A stretch of DNA of 22,264 nt from Chromera velia (GCA_018398765.1 JAHBMJ010002146.1:1-22264), one strand, 5' to 3'; counted from the first letter of the stretch, positions 1 to 9,277 are shown. A program made the numbers and translations. The notes: generated by a model from the sequence alone, not told the origin.

Positions 1-291
1 TCCCTCCCTCTCTCCCTCCCTCCCTCCCTCCCTCCCTCCTTCTCCCGTCCGTTTTCCTTCCTGCTCTTCTTCTTCATTTCCTCGTCCCTTTCCCTCTTCG
101 TTTCTTCCTGCTTTCTTTCCGTCGTTCCTTCTCCATATGGATACATCTCTCTCTCTTTCCGTGTCTTTCTCCCCTCCCCCTCCCCTCTTACCTCTCTCGT
201 TGTTTCTCTTTCTCCCTCTCCCTCTCCCTCTTTCTTTCTCGTTGTTTCTTTGTTTGCTTTTTTTTTGTTGCTTTCTTTTCTTTCTTTCTTT

Positions 292-351
<60 letters not shown>

Positions 352-496
352 TCCTTCCTTCCTTCCTTCCTTCCTGCGTCTCGTCTTGGTTTACCGCATT
401 CCTTCCTTTCCTTTTCTTTTCTCTCCGTCCTTCCTGCCTCCTTGTCTCCCCCCCTCCGTCCCTTCCCTTTCCCACCCCTTTCCCCCCTTCCCCTTT

Positions 497-536
<40 letters not shown>

Positions 537-690
537 TTTTTTTTCTTTCGTTCGTTCGTTCGTTCTTTCTTTCTTTCTTTCCTTCCTTCCTTCCTTCCTT
601 TCTTTCTTTCTTTCTTTCTTTCTTTCTCTTCCTCTTTCTTTCTCTTTCTCTTTCTTTCTGTGTGTGTTTTTTTCTTTTTTTTCTTTTCTA
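1..690. repeat. Polypyrimidine microsatellite tract
   Basis: The plus strand is almost only C and T. Blocks are (CCCT)n at 1-40, (CTTT)n about 280-350, (CCTT)n about 350-376, (CTTT)n about 496-535, a short (GTTC)n about 547-566, (CCTT)n about 580-600 and (CTTT)n about 600-627. Long open frames on both strands here translate only to Ser/Phe/Leu/Pro or Lys/Arg/Glu runs, so they are by-products of the repeat and not genes. Homopurine/homopyrimidine mirror repeats of this kind can form triplex DNA; that is general knowledge and not shown here. Confidence 0.95.
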
Positions 691-1047
691 CCGGCTTCCG
701 TCGTCTCCAGCGTCGTCTGTTTCTCTAGCTCTTTCTATAATATCACTATTAATATCATTTGCTCTTCCTATAATATTACTTATACTTATTTAAAGTGTGG
801 TTCCGTCTAGTTGTATAACATTTCTAATATCACTGATCATATGAATGATATCATGCAGAAGACGATTAAATAATAACTTCGTGCCAAGTTAATTATGTAC
901 ATGGAGAGATCAATATATATGTAAATAAAGAGCCTTTTTTCGTTTTTGAATGGGAAAGCGTTCACGATCATAAAAAAGATGAAGGAGGACATACAAGCCT
1001 AGACTCAGTATATTTTGAAAGCCCTAGTAAGAGGCTGCCAAGAGCAA
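691..1047. other. AT-rich spacer, no gene seen
   Basis: This is AT-rich sequence between the microsatellite tract and the left end of the DNA transposon. I see no coding frame, RNA gene or repeat of note apart from short direct copies of an AATATCACT/AATATCATT-type motif near 740-835. Confidence 0.6.
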
Positions 1048-1305
1048 CATCTATGGGCTAAAAGTTGGGGTAGAATAGTCGGAATAGTAAGAATAGTCCA
1101 CTATTCCCACTATTCCACTAGCAAAAACCCACTATTCCACTAGTAAAGACCCACTATTTTTCTAGTAAAAATCCACTATTCCCACTATTTTTCTAGTGAA
1201 GATCCACTATTCCCACTATTCTATTAGGCAAACCTCACTGTTCTAACTATTCCAGTTGAGAATAGTCAAAATGATAGACTATTCACTATTCCAACTATTC
1301 CGAGG
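1048..1305. repeat. Left terminal inverted repeat and AATAGT subterminal array
   Basis: The 16-bp terminus (1048-1063) is followed by about 240 bp made of irregular copies of GGAATAGT and its complement ACTATTCC. These often pair as a near palindrome such as GAATAGTCCACTATTC, with AT-rich spacers (CTAGTAAAAA, CTAGTGAAGA). Subterminal repeats of this sort usually bind the transposase; that role is inferred. Confidence 0.85.
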
Positions 1306-1399
1306 TTACTTCATAAATCATATAGCATCGAAGTCGATCAGTCCACTGGCATATCATGCAAATAGATTAACTCAACGCCGGTGTTGAATACCAGGTTTA

Positions 1400-4230
1400 T
1401 CAAGTGATATACCAATTAACCCAGAAACGATATTCAACGGTATCGCGCTGAGGCTCTTCACGCCTTCGCGACTCCTTCCAGTTATAAATCACATCTGGCA
1501 TCAACAGAATTCGATCAACAACGTGACAGACATAGATCACTTGGGATTTACGATTGTAGAAAACATACTTTGTATGAAGATTCTCGCTATATGAAGGATA
1601 AACGTTGGCTCCTGCTTCCTCAAATTCCTCAACCAAAACAAGCTTTTCGGACAACACATTTGTCCACCTCTGGCGTAACGCAGGAGGGGCAGAGTCACGC
1701 AGATTTAAAGAAAAAAACAAAGATGCAACGCCAAAACAGACCTTCTTCTCGGTGGCCTTGAAGTCGTCTGCAGATATTTGAATATCTGCAGAGCGAGGAG
1801 GATTATACTTACCGTCCCTCTACTGCGCATGGACAGGAGAAAAAGCACGAAAGTTCCCATACTCATGTGGAGGAGAGCCTGCCACTCGTTTATCCCCCCC
1901 CTGCGGCCATGCATGCACAACAAAAAGGGAAGAGTCCTCCACATTGGACTGCTCAGACTCGTTACGGAAGTCACTCTCCTGCAGCATGAGCTTTCTAATT
2001 TTTTTGACAAAGGAAATATACATTCTTTTGTAAACAGACTCTCAGACTTCTCCATGCTAAAAAAGCATATCATGAATCGAATTCTGTTTCTCAATTGCTA
2101 CACTAGGCACGTTGCAGTCGTCGTCATACGAATGTACACGCATGTACAAAAGCTGAACAAGCTCATTTAACAGACGACCAGAGAAGCGGATCTCAGTCAA
2201 TTCGTCTCCATTCTGCACCTCTGAAAGTTTCACAGTTCTGACAAAACTATCAAACTTCTTCTAGAGTTTCTCACGAAACCTTGTCACTTGTTTCTCCTCT
2301 TCCACCCTTCTCTCTTCCTCAAAAACTGCTGCAATTCTCTCCATTTCTTCAAGACGAAGAGTCAGTGACCGCAAAAAAAAACGGTACGTGATGCACGACA
2401 GAAGGGCATTCACTGCTTTATGCGCTCTCTCGAAAGGCTCAGTGGAAGTTCCAATCAAAGACCCGTGTTCTATGATTTGCCTGATTGAATGCTCAGAAAT
2501 TTCATGTGTTTTCATAAAATTTGAGCATTCCCGCCCACATCCCTCCAACACCCCAACAAACTAAGACTGTCACTTCTTGATTATTTCACAAATCAATTGT
2601 TAAAAGTGCTAAGAGTATCATTTGCCACATTTTTATCCGATCCAGCAGCTCTATGGAGCAACATTCTTAACCCCCAGAACTCTCGGCGAAGAAGACAGCC
2701 AACATACATAACGTACATTAGCGAACAAGTCGATCAACTTTGGGTCAACGCCGTTGCAAGCAAAGGCAAAAGGAAGCACCTGCAATGCATGTCGAAACTG
2801 GGTGCCTGTCAGCTTCTATTTGCGGCTCGATCCACGTTCCCCCACACCTGTGGACTGCACGTGAATCACCAGTTTGAAAGCTGGAGTCGGGTGCTTCTTC
2901 TCCGCCTTCGAAATGCTACCCAGAATGACCTTCAAACAATCCATCTTCATCTTTTGGAGTGCCGCAGTCTGCAATGCACGAAGGGAAGCAAAGAGAAAAC
3001 GAGTGCCACTGGAATCCAGTACAGAGGGATGGTGAGGTGCATGTGAGGGAGACAGGTGAAGCAAAGAAGAAATGAGGGAGTGAAAAAGGGGGAGGAATAA
3101 AAAAGAAAGGCAGTGCGGGAAATCGGGAATGAAGGAGAATGAAATGAGTGGAAGGAGCAAAAAAGACTTCTTACCTGCTTTTCAGTCATATCTTGGTTGC
3201 TGAATAATTTCCACCTGGGAAGAAACCCCACAAGCATCTTTCCTTCATTCGACTCAATGGTTTTTTGGGTGGTCGAAGTGAGGAAAAGGTAGACGGGTAT
3301 GATGAAGGTTGCTGTAGTATCAGCCGAAAGGCCAATTCCAATCATACCATGCTCCTCTGCATCAAGCCCTGCCCCTTCAATCAACTTAGCATACGCATCC
3401 CTAAAGTACTTGCCGGTGCAGAAGTGGGGGCCCACTCCTTCCCATTCCAACGGGGCCTCCCTCTGTTAACAGTTAAACTGCTTTTTGAGATGAATGGTAC
3501 GCTTTCGGCCGGCTAGCTACGTGAGCAAACGCTTTGCAACCACTACCGGGTCACGATAGAAGAAATAGAAATTCGCTGGTGGAACACCGAGATGAGCCCC
3601 GTCTAGAATGTTTGGATCGGAAAATACTTTCCGTTTAAACTTTGGAAAGCTTGGCAACCTCTGTTCCTCCTCCCACATACTATACTGCGACAAAAATCTT
3701 TGCCGCAAATGTTTGATTGTCGAAGGGGACTCTCCCCGAGGGAGAGTTGCTGGGTCAAAAGAGGGGTGCTTCATTACTCTCAGAAAGATAGAACCCTTCC
3801 GGTTGTTTGTTTGGGTTGATGTGAGCGCATAAAGGAAAATGAGCTCGGAAGCAGAGAGCTTCTCTGCAGTGTTCAGGAGGGACTCAGTGCTCTCTGGTTC
3901 GGCCATGATAATGAAATCCTCGCCTGCGAATGGCGCTGCCTCTCCCCCCTCTTCACCTTCAACAACTGCCTCCATCTCTCCCTCTTCGCCTACATCAATT
4001 GCCCCCACCTCTCCCTAAAAAGCTGGTTCTCCGGCCAATCCAGCCTCTGCTTCCATATGGCTCCTTCGAGGTGAATCTCTGTGGGAAAAAGCTTTCAGAC
4101 GCTCTACTTTTCCGACTGGGATTCGGGGGTGGTCTCTTGTGTGCGCAAAGTGTTTATACTTAGTGGCAACATCATTCTTCAAGACTTTTTGGCATATTAC
4201 ACATCTCCAACCCAGTTTCCGCTTCACCAT
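1400..4230 (-). CDS. KDZ-superfamily (Plavaka-like) transposase, spliced, with in-frame TAG codons
   Basis: This is probably the transposase that moves the surrounding element. The start is the ATG at 4230, followed by a Cys2-His2-like zinc finger (CVIC...HFAHTRDH, residues about 10-35) and an acidic stretch. Motifs recalled from Plavaka/KDZ proteins then appear in order: FFYRDPVVVAKRLL (about 3570-3520), LSADTT with PVYLF and MLVGFLP (about 3360-3220, first catalytic Asp region), LTGTQFRHAL (about 2810-2780), and GTSTEPFERAH (about 2460-2430, third acidic residue region). Inferred segments are 4230-3521 (the TAG at 4017-4015 may instead end a 93-bp intron, 4107-4015), 3460-3175, 2968-2672 and 2560-1400. 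Introns 3174-2969 and 2671-2561 have GT/AG ends and keep phase. The last exon is one frame of 387 codons ending TGA-TAA. In-frame TAG lies at 4017-4015, 3519-3517, 2818-2816, 2263-2261, 2059-2057 and 1822-1820, and TGA at 2044-2042. The segment normally holding the second catalytic Asp is not visible, so this copy may be internally deleted or I have missed an exon. Confidence 0.72.
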
Positions 4231-4438
4231 ACTGCTAGAATGAGAGAAAGGATATGAAGATTGGGCAAGATCGGGCTATGAGGAAAAGATTGCGTTTATG
4301 AGAATATCCTTACCCACTGTGTCTCAAAGTTTCCACCGCTTGGTTCATTCGCTTAACTTTCTTATCATAGAAGCGCCTTGGATGTTATGAATCCTCTTCT
4401 CACACATTTGGTTGCTGCAACAGATCCACCTCTCCTGA

Positions 4439-4476
4439 AGACGGCTAGGAAGACGGTGGGAGACGGCTCAGACGGC
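4439..4476. repeat. Four AGACGG repeats
   Basis: AGACGG occurs at 4439, 4451, 4461 and 4470, three of them as AGACGGCT, spaced 9-12 bp apart (close to one helical turn). They lie between the divergent start codons and could be protein-binding sites. Confidence 0.7.
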
Positions 4477-4496
4477 TGAGAATGATCAATATAAGC

Positions 4497-4529
4497 ATGC
4501 CGGGGCTATGCCGGGGCTATGCTGGGGCC
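4497..4529. repeat. Three tandem 11-bp units
   Basis: ATGCCGGGGCT is repeated perfectly at 4497-4507 and 4508-4518, with a third copy at 4519-4529 that has two changes (ATGCTGGGGCC). It is one unit downstream of the AGACGG cluster in the shared upstream region. Confidence 0.85.
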
Positions 4530-4783
4530 TCCATGGATGCATGCGTGCCGTTTCGCTTTTGAAACAAAATTTCGACCGCTGCCTCGGCTTCTGTGATGGC
4601 GACAGTCACTCAGGAAGTGAAGCACTGTGAAGGTTCTTGTTTGAACAAAATAGGGACAGCGATAATTTTCTTTCGCTCAAAAGGGTTACAAAAGCACACA
4701 GAGACTTGTTTGTACTGGATTGGGAGTTCTGCTTTTGTCACTTCTTTGACTTTCAGGTGTCAGTGTTGTGGGTTTCTCTCTCA

Positions 4784-7403
4784 ATGGGTGACGAAAAGAA
4801 GGGCAAGGGCCGCCGTGGGCGCCCCTTAAAAGAGAAGGCCGAGTCAAAGGCTGAGAAGAAGCCCAAAAATGCAAAGAAGGGTGCAGGTGAGGAAGATGAC
4901 GAGGAGATGGGTACTCCTGAAGCACTCAAAGCATTGAAAGGTTGGTGACGGATTTGGATACACTCACGTCTCTCTACAAAAATTCGTTGTTGCAGTCTTT
5001 TCTGGTCTCTCCATAATTTTTCCACTGTGTACAGCAAGTGATCTTTGCTTGTTGCTGTTCATGGCTTGCTTCCTGCAGGTGTGAAAACTCCAAAGGACGA
5101 TGACGAGGATGACGAAGAGTCTTTCGAAGAAGACGACATCCCCAGAGGCAGAGGGAACGGGAAGGGGAAACTCAAAAAGCGTCCCCCCGAGTCCGAGTCA
5201 GAAGATGAGGAGGATAAAAAAGAGGAGGAACCTGTTAGAAGAAGGAGAAAGAGTGCCAGGACAGGTGAAAAAAAAAAGGGGGAAAAAGAGGAAGAAGAGG
5301 GCAGAGATAAAGAAAAAAAAGGAAAGGAAGAGGGGAGGAAGAAAAGGAAGGAAAAGAAAGAAAAAGAGGAGGGAGGGAACAAAGAGAAGACCTCACAGGA
5401 AGAGAAGAGGGAAAAGGGAGGCGCTGCCAGTAGCAGCCAGGAGAAAGAAACAGAAAAAGAGAAGAAGGCGGAGAGTGATGGAGAGGAGACGCTTGATGAG
5501 TGGGCCTCCCTCGTAGGGAACACAGGGTTTGAGCGTAAGCTCGTGAAGGCATTCCGCGCCTTCGCCGCCAAGTACAACAAACGCTTCAAGGCACTCGAGG
5601 ACGGTGCTGAGAAAAGAAAGAAGAAAGGGAAGGTAGGAGACGGGGAACAGAAGGAAAACAAAACAGAATCTGATGCCTCGATTGATAAAGTTCCTCTGGA
5701 CAGGCTTCGCCTGTTGGTGGAGTTTGTCAATCGGTCCGTTTCACTTCCACTCTTTGTCCTCACTTGATTCTAGACTCGGTTCTCTCCTCTTGCTTTCTCC
5801 TTTTATTTTTTTTCTGTCTCTTCCGGTCTTCTGTCCATTTCTGTCCACTTTTTTTTTTCCGTTTGTTTCTCCTTTTCGCTCCCTTCACTCCTTCCTCCGA
5901 GTCATCCTCTTTATTTCTCATCCCCTTTTCCTCTTTTGATGCTGCAGCATTACTCTGGGGGATATGACGGAGGAGGGTCCATCTTATCCGTGGTACTGAA
6001 CTGTCATAATCTGCAGCCTCCAGAGCTTTGACACGGTGGACAAAACCTTAGATGAGCTGTATGAACGTTTCTGGCTGAGGGCAGAAGATCTCTACTCGAA
6101 GGCAGTTGGGGGGACAGAGTGGTCAAAGGGCTCAAATGTTGCAGTGCAATGCATCAGCCTCTACAAAAACCTAACCTTTGACCTCCTCGGTGTTTCACCT
6201 GCACATTCGGGCAGGGTGAAAGGCAGTGGGTAGATCAAGTGGGAGGTAACACAGGCAATGGGTACAAAGAACCTAAAGATCTTCACTCCTTTGTGCAACC
6301 ACCCCACCCTTACACAGGAAAGGACAAAGAGTCTTTTGGCCTCCGCTGATGCGCAGGTACTAGTTGTTTCTTTTTCTTCTCTTTTTCCCTCATTTTCGTT
6401 TCTTCTCCTCAACTTTCAGGCTCTTTGAAGCTGTGTTCTTTCTGGTTCTTTCTGTGAGAGACTGAACGCGTTTGCTTTCATTTTTTCTCTTGAATCTCCC
6501 CCATTGTATTTTTTTTTATTTTATCCAGAATTGTCTTTAACATACAAATGTTCACGTGTTTTTGTCTTGCAAAAAGTGTAGACACTGCAGAGCGGGGGTC
6601 GACTGCCCCGCGATCTCGATGAAGAAGAGGGAACATCCATGAAGTTTTTCACTTTTGTGTTTCTCCGGAACCCCTCTCCTCTTGAGCCCTCTACCCTCTG
6701 CTCTGCAGTAGCGCTCGCCCCCGCCCTTCGACCTGTCTTCGCAACTGATAGAAAAGATGTAGCAGAAGTGTTTGTTGGGGAAGCTACTGCAGAGACCCAA
6801 AAGAAAAAGGGGACATGATATTTGAAAAAGGGGGACTCTACAGGGTTTGTGCAGGCCAGGCCTGCTGAGGATGAGACATCAGGAGAATTCACACTCATAG
6901 CAGCAGATGTCTTCGACCCCGTCTTCCCGTACACGACCTTGTAAGAGCTCGCTTTTTTTCTTGCTATGTTTGAATTCATCGCAAACAAGAACGAAACCTT
7001 TTCCCCCTCTGCAGTTCGCCGCCGGACAAAGGCATATATCTCCATTGTTGAGTTTTATTATGCTAATGGGGCAGAGATCACGAGCAGGGGTCTGCGGACC
7101 TACAATTTGAAAACAAAGATGCCGAGGGAGGAGGTGCAGAAACAGATCTAACAGATGCGAACCGAAAAGAAAATTAATCTGAGAATCGCATCCCCTTTTA
7201 CAGACATGAGAGACTTCACTCGCGACTGTCTTGGTCGTTGCAGAGTTGTTCTTACTAGTGTCCTCTCTCTTGCAAAGAGTGGAAATGGGGGAAACCAGAA
7301 CGAAGAGGGGGGGGACATTGACGGTGTGGAGGGTGTGGAAGAGGGCAACTCCGAGGCAGATGGGTCCTCTGATGGGGAGACAACGCTGGAGACGGATCTT
7401 TAA
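4784..7403 (+). CDS. AT-hook, Lys/Glu-rich accessory protein of the DNA transposon (function unknown)
   Basis: I do not recognise this family. From the ATG at 4784 the protein opens with RRGRPLK, a canonical AT-hook for the DNA minor groove. About 170 residues of alternating Asp/Glu and Lys/Arg runs follow (5085-5480), then a globular-looking part (TLDEWASLVGNTGFERKL, about 5490 on). Inferred exons are 4784-4940, 5079-5733, 6017-6356 and 6591 onward. The 4941-5078 and 5734-6016 introns have GT/AG ends and keep the frame; an alternative 3' splice site at 5947 leads into a TGA. Exon 6017-6356 stays open only if the TAG at 6231-6233 is read through. Beyond 6591 the same frame continues to the TAA at 7401-7403 but crosses TGA 6816-6818, TAA 6942-6944 and TAA 7149-7151. 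A strong donor-like GTAAGA at 6941 and acceptor-like CTCTGCAG ending 7014 do not join in phase. The 3' part is therefore uncertain or decayed. Position inside the transposon, divergent from the transposase, suggests a DNA-binding helper or regulator. Confidence 0.5.
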
Positions 7404-7509
7404 GCGGTGCCAGTGTTCACGGTCTGGGGAGAGACAGTTCCAAATCCAACTTTGAAGTCTCTTCATCATCACTTGGATGTCTTCTCTGGGTCGAATCTTT
7501 TGTTGACTG

Positions 7510-7790
7510 TATTTTGAATAGTAAGAATAGTCACCTTCGTTTTGGCAGGAATAGTGAGAATAGTCACCTTCGTTTTAGCAGGAACAGTGAGAATAGTTAC
7601 TAAAGCGTCGGCAGGAATAGTGAGAATAGTCACTATTTTCAAATAAGGTTCATAAATTTCAGAATAGTGGGAATAGTCTACTATTTTTTATAATTGGAAT
7701 AGGGAATAGTCACTATTCCTACTATTGACTATTAGGGGATAAAAATAGTGGACTATTCCACTATTCCACTATAATTTTAGCCCATAGATG
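7510..7790. repeat. Right AATAGT subterminal array and terminal inverted repeat
   Basis: This is the mirror image of the left end. About 260 bp carry repeated GAATAGT(C/G) units. Near 7525-7630 these form a higher-order repeat of GGAATAGTGAGAATAGTCAC with CTTCGTTTTGGCA-type spacers. It ends in the inverted terminus TTTTAGCCCATAGATG at 7775-7790. Confidence 0.85.
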
Positions 7791-7864
7791 AAGTCTACCG
7801 CGACTAGTGCCGCGAGCCTTCAGGACACGCATGGATATGATGGGCGATGTATTATGAACTATCA
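7791..7864. other. Spacer between two elements
   Basis: These are 74 bases between the right end of the DNA transposon and the left end of the small inverted-repeat element. Nothing recognisable is seen. Confidence 0.6.
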
Positions 7865-7889
7865 TACACTGTGCTGTTAGGAGTAACTA
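7865..7889 (+). repeat. Left 25-bp terminal inverted repeat
   Basis: Perfect inverted match to 8681-8705. Confidence 0.9.
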
Positions 7890-8308
7890 ACTTAGTTTGG
7901 TTACCGAGGCGGCCGTTAGGCGGCTCGGTAACCATTTTCATTGTTACGGTAATCCTGTAGAGTCATATTGATTACCGTTGTTTTGGTAACCAAAATAGTG
8001 GTAATCGTTTTTTTAAGCAAAACGAATTAGTAGGTGAATCGAGTGCTAAAGATAGATTTATTGTAAAATCCTCTTATGTCTAAAAATATGTGTAAGCGTG
8101 TGTAAGTTAAAGTCAAGTTCTTGATATTATAGAAACAAATTAGACAAAAAAAGTTTAAAAATGATCTTTTTTACATCATATAACGTCATACTATACTCGT
8201 ACACAGTTTTTAAAGATGCGTTTCTCCTATATTACATCTCGATGCAACACATTTGTGGGCAGATACAGCCAGATTACCGCGGTAGTGGTAATCCCCTCAG
8301 ACCCCCGT

Positions 8309-8361
8309 AGTTACCAAGTTTTAGTTACCAATTTGATGATAACCAAAAACTTTCTAAGAAG
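8309..8361 (+). repeat. 53-bp direct repeat, copy 1
   Basis: It begins AGTTACCAAGTTTTAGTTAC and ends TCTAAGAAG. It matches 8622-8674 over 53 bases with four differences, all A here and G in the other copy. Confidence 0.9.
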
Positions 8362-8621
8362 CGGGTAAGGAGGTACTTCTCGCTTCTTCTTCAGAGGGAT
8401 GCCAGAAAGGCCAGTGCCCTCATTGCTGTATGCCTAGGACCAGACTGATCGATCCTGGGGAGCAGCGCTTTGCTAGCTAGTAGTCCTAAGGCTCGGCCGC
8501 TTTAGGCACCGAGCATTCGCTAGTGTGCTCCTAGCTTGCAATATAACATGAATGCTCATAGACTGCCCTTTACCATTGAGATACGATGGCTGGCAGGTTT
8601 AGTCACATCATCATCATCATC
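8362..8621. mobile_element. 260-bp insert ending in (TCA)n, possible SINE
   Basis: This segment separates the two 53-bp direct repeats and ends in a CATCATCATCATCA tail. That tail resembles the (TCA)n tail of LINE-B at about 21072-21094. Near its left end are a B-box-like GATCGATCC (about 8447) and, some 50 bases upstream, an A-box-like TGCCAGAAAGG with one mismatch to the consensus. A tRNA-derived SINE mobilised by LINE-B is possible; similarity to LINE-B beyond the tail is not apparent to me. Confidence 0.35.
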
Positions 8622-8674
8622 AGTTACCAAGTTTTGGTTACCAATTTGATGGTAACCAAAAGCTTTCTGAGAAG
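8622..8674 (+). repeat. 53-bp direct repeat, copy 2
   Basis: Second copy of the 8309-8361 sequence, immediately after the (TCA)n tail and just inside the right terminal repeat of the small element. Confidence 0.9.
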
Positions 8675-8680
8675 GGCTGG

Positions 8681-8705
8681 TAGTTACTCCTAACAGCACA
8701 GTGTA
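8681..8705 (-). repeat. Right 25-bp terminal inverted repeat
   Basis: Perfect inverted match to 7865-7889. Confidence 0.9.
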
Positions 8706-8750
8706 GACCTAGAGTGTATACTATCATGGACCTACATATAGATATGAGTA

Positions 8751-8788
8751 GTCTGATTGATTTTGATTGATTGATTGTTTGATTGATA
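8751..8788 (-). repeat. Simple-repeat 3' tail of LINE-A
   Basis: On the plus strand this is GTCTGATTGATTTTGATTGA followed by further GATT units. On the minus strand it is an imperfect (TCAA)n run at the 3' end of the retrotransposon, in the place where many LINEs carry poly-A or a microsatellite. Confidence 0.8.
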
Positions 8789-8884
8789 TGTTCCACCCTA
8801 GGGCCTTCCCGCTATATCTATCTGTCGCCAGAGCTAGCAGGGCGGGGCGTTCCACAGCCTAAGCTGAGGTATCAGACCCCGCCC

Positions 8885-9277
8885 TCAGGGCCCGCCAAAG
8901 TCTGTTGCCCTGGCCGCTGCTGCATGATTGTTCGTTGTTTGAGCCATGGCTCTGGATCCGCGTTGGCCTTCCGGCCTAAAAATCGATCTGAAACGGCATG
9001 TGATTTGGGTTTCCTCGCTCTTCTTGTTTGCTTTATCAATCTTCTTCTGCGGCTCCCTCCTTTCCCATCCTAACGCTCCTTCGGTTGTCTCCTCATATTC
9101 TTTTGTTAATCTCTCGATCGCCCGCTGCCTTCCGGTGATTCCTGCATGTCTGGCCGCCAGAGCGTCTCCCTCTATGTGTCTGTACCCTAGGTCTGTACCG
9201 TCCTGGACACTCCTTAAACACCCTCCGTCTGAATAACACCCATCCCAAAAACTTATCCACTCCGGCATAACATTCAT
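8885..9277 (-). CDS. Alternative C-terminal frame of LINE-A
   Basis: This open stretch overlaps the end of the main LINE-A frame in another register, reads on to a TGA at 8887-8885, and has Arg/Glu-rich helical composition (for example ITGRQRAIERLTKEYEE). It looks more protein-like than the end of the main frame, which becomes Arg/Gly-rich after about 9200. A single frameshift around 9180-9270 in this copy is the simplest reading. It is not an independent gene. Confidence 0.4.
   Translation of the reverse strand: MNVMPEWISFWDGCYSDGGCLRSVQDGTDLGYRHIEGDALAARHAGITGRQRAIERLTKEYEETTEGALGWERREPQKKIDKANKKSEETQITCRFRSIFRPEGQRGSRAMAQTTNNHAAAARATDFGGP

Larger units (their letters stand above)
4231..4783. 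promoter_or_regulatory. Divergent intergenic region between the two transposon genes
   Basis: The two genes start on opposite strands on either side of this 550-bp stretch, so it must carry both promoters. I see no TATA box I would defend. It contains two short repeat clusters, listed separately. A shared, possibly self-regulated promoter is inference from the layout. Confidence 0.5.
1048..7790. mobile_element. KDZ/Plavaka-like DNA transposon with two divergent genes
   Basis: A 16-bp sequence, CATCTATGGGCTAAAA at 1048-1063, recurs in inverted orientation at 7775-7790. On the inner side of both copies lie arrays of AATAGT/ACTATT repeats, so the inverted similarity continues imperfectly for roughly 50 bp. 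Between them are a minus-strand transposase gene and a plus-strand AT-hook gene, transcribed away from each other from a shared region at about 4231-4783. The element is about 6.7 kb. I could not find a convincing target-site duplication: the left flank ends AGAGCAA and the right flank begins AAGTCTA. The boundary could therefore differ by a few bases, or the insertion may be old. The KDZ assignment comes from the transposase motifs described in that entry. Confidence 0.75.
7865..8705. mobile_element. Non-autonomous inverted-repeat element (MITE-like)
   Basis: The 25 bases at 7865-7889 (TACACTGTGCTGTTAGGAGT and on) are repeated perfectly, inverted, at 8681-8705. Inside are many GGTTACC/GGTAACC and GGTAATC motifs near both ends and an AT-rich middle without a coding frame. 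If the outer TA is the target duplication, the termini are CACTGTGCTG, compatible with a TA-targeting family such as Tc1/mariner, but two bases cannot decide this. The element lacks any transposase, so it would depend on one supplied elsewhere. Confidence 0.8.

Noticed and set aside
137-810. Long open frames in the pyrimidine tract, both strands
   Set aside because: Translations are pure Ser/Phe/Leu/Pro or Lys/Arg/Glu runs from tetranucleotide repeats; stop codons are simply absent from such DNA.
1400-4230. Explaining every TAG in the transposase as a 3' splice site
   Set aside because: Some TAGs (4017, 2818) can be read as acceptors with plausible donors, but the last exon keeps one frame across three TAGs without good donors, and LINE reading frames are not spliced. 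The splice explanation cannot cover the whole pattern.
5993-6016. A 24-bp intron to save the 5948-5992 exon
   Set aside because: The adjacent TGA disappears if the upstream donor at 5734 joins directly to 6017, which keeps phase and needs no tiny intron.
6521-7045. 174-codon minus-strand open frame
   Set aside because: It is antisense to the 3' part of the AT-hook gene, with no recognisable motif and composition unlike the neighbouring coding strand.
4784-7403. Cohesin subunit or other chromatin protein as identity of the AT-hook gene
   Set aside because: Only charged low-complexity and an AT-hook are shared; I could not match any conserved block.
1040-7800. Target-site duplication of the DNA transposon
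   Set aside because: The 8-bp flanks do not match; the apparent CAT/ATG symmetry belongs to the inverted repeat itself.
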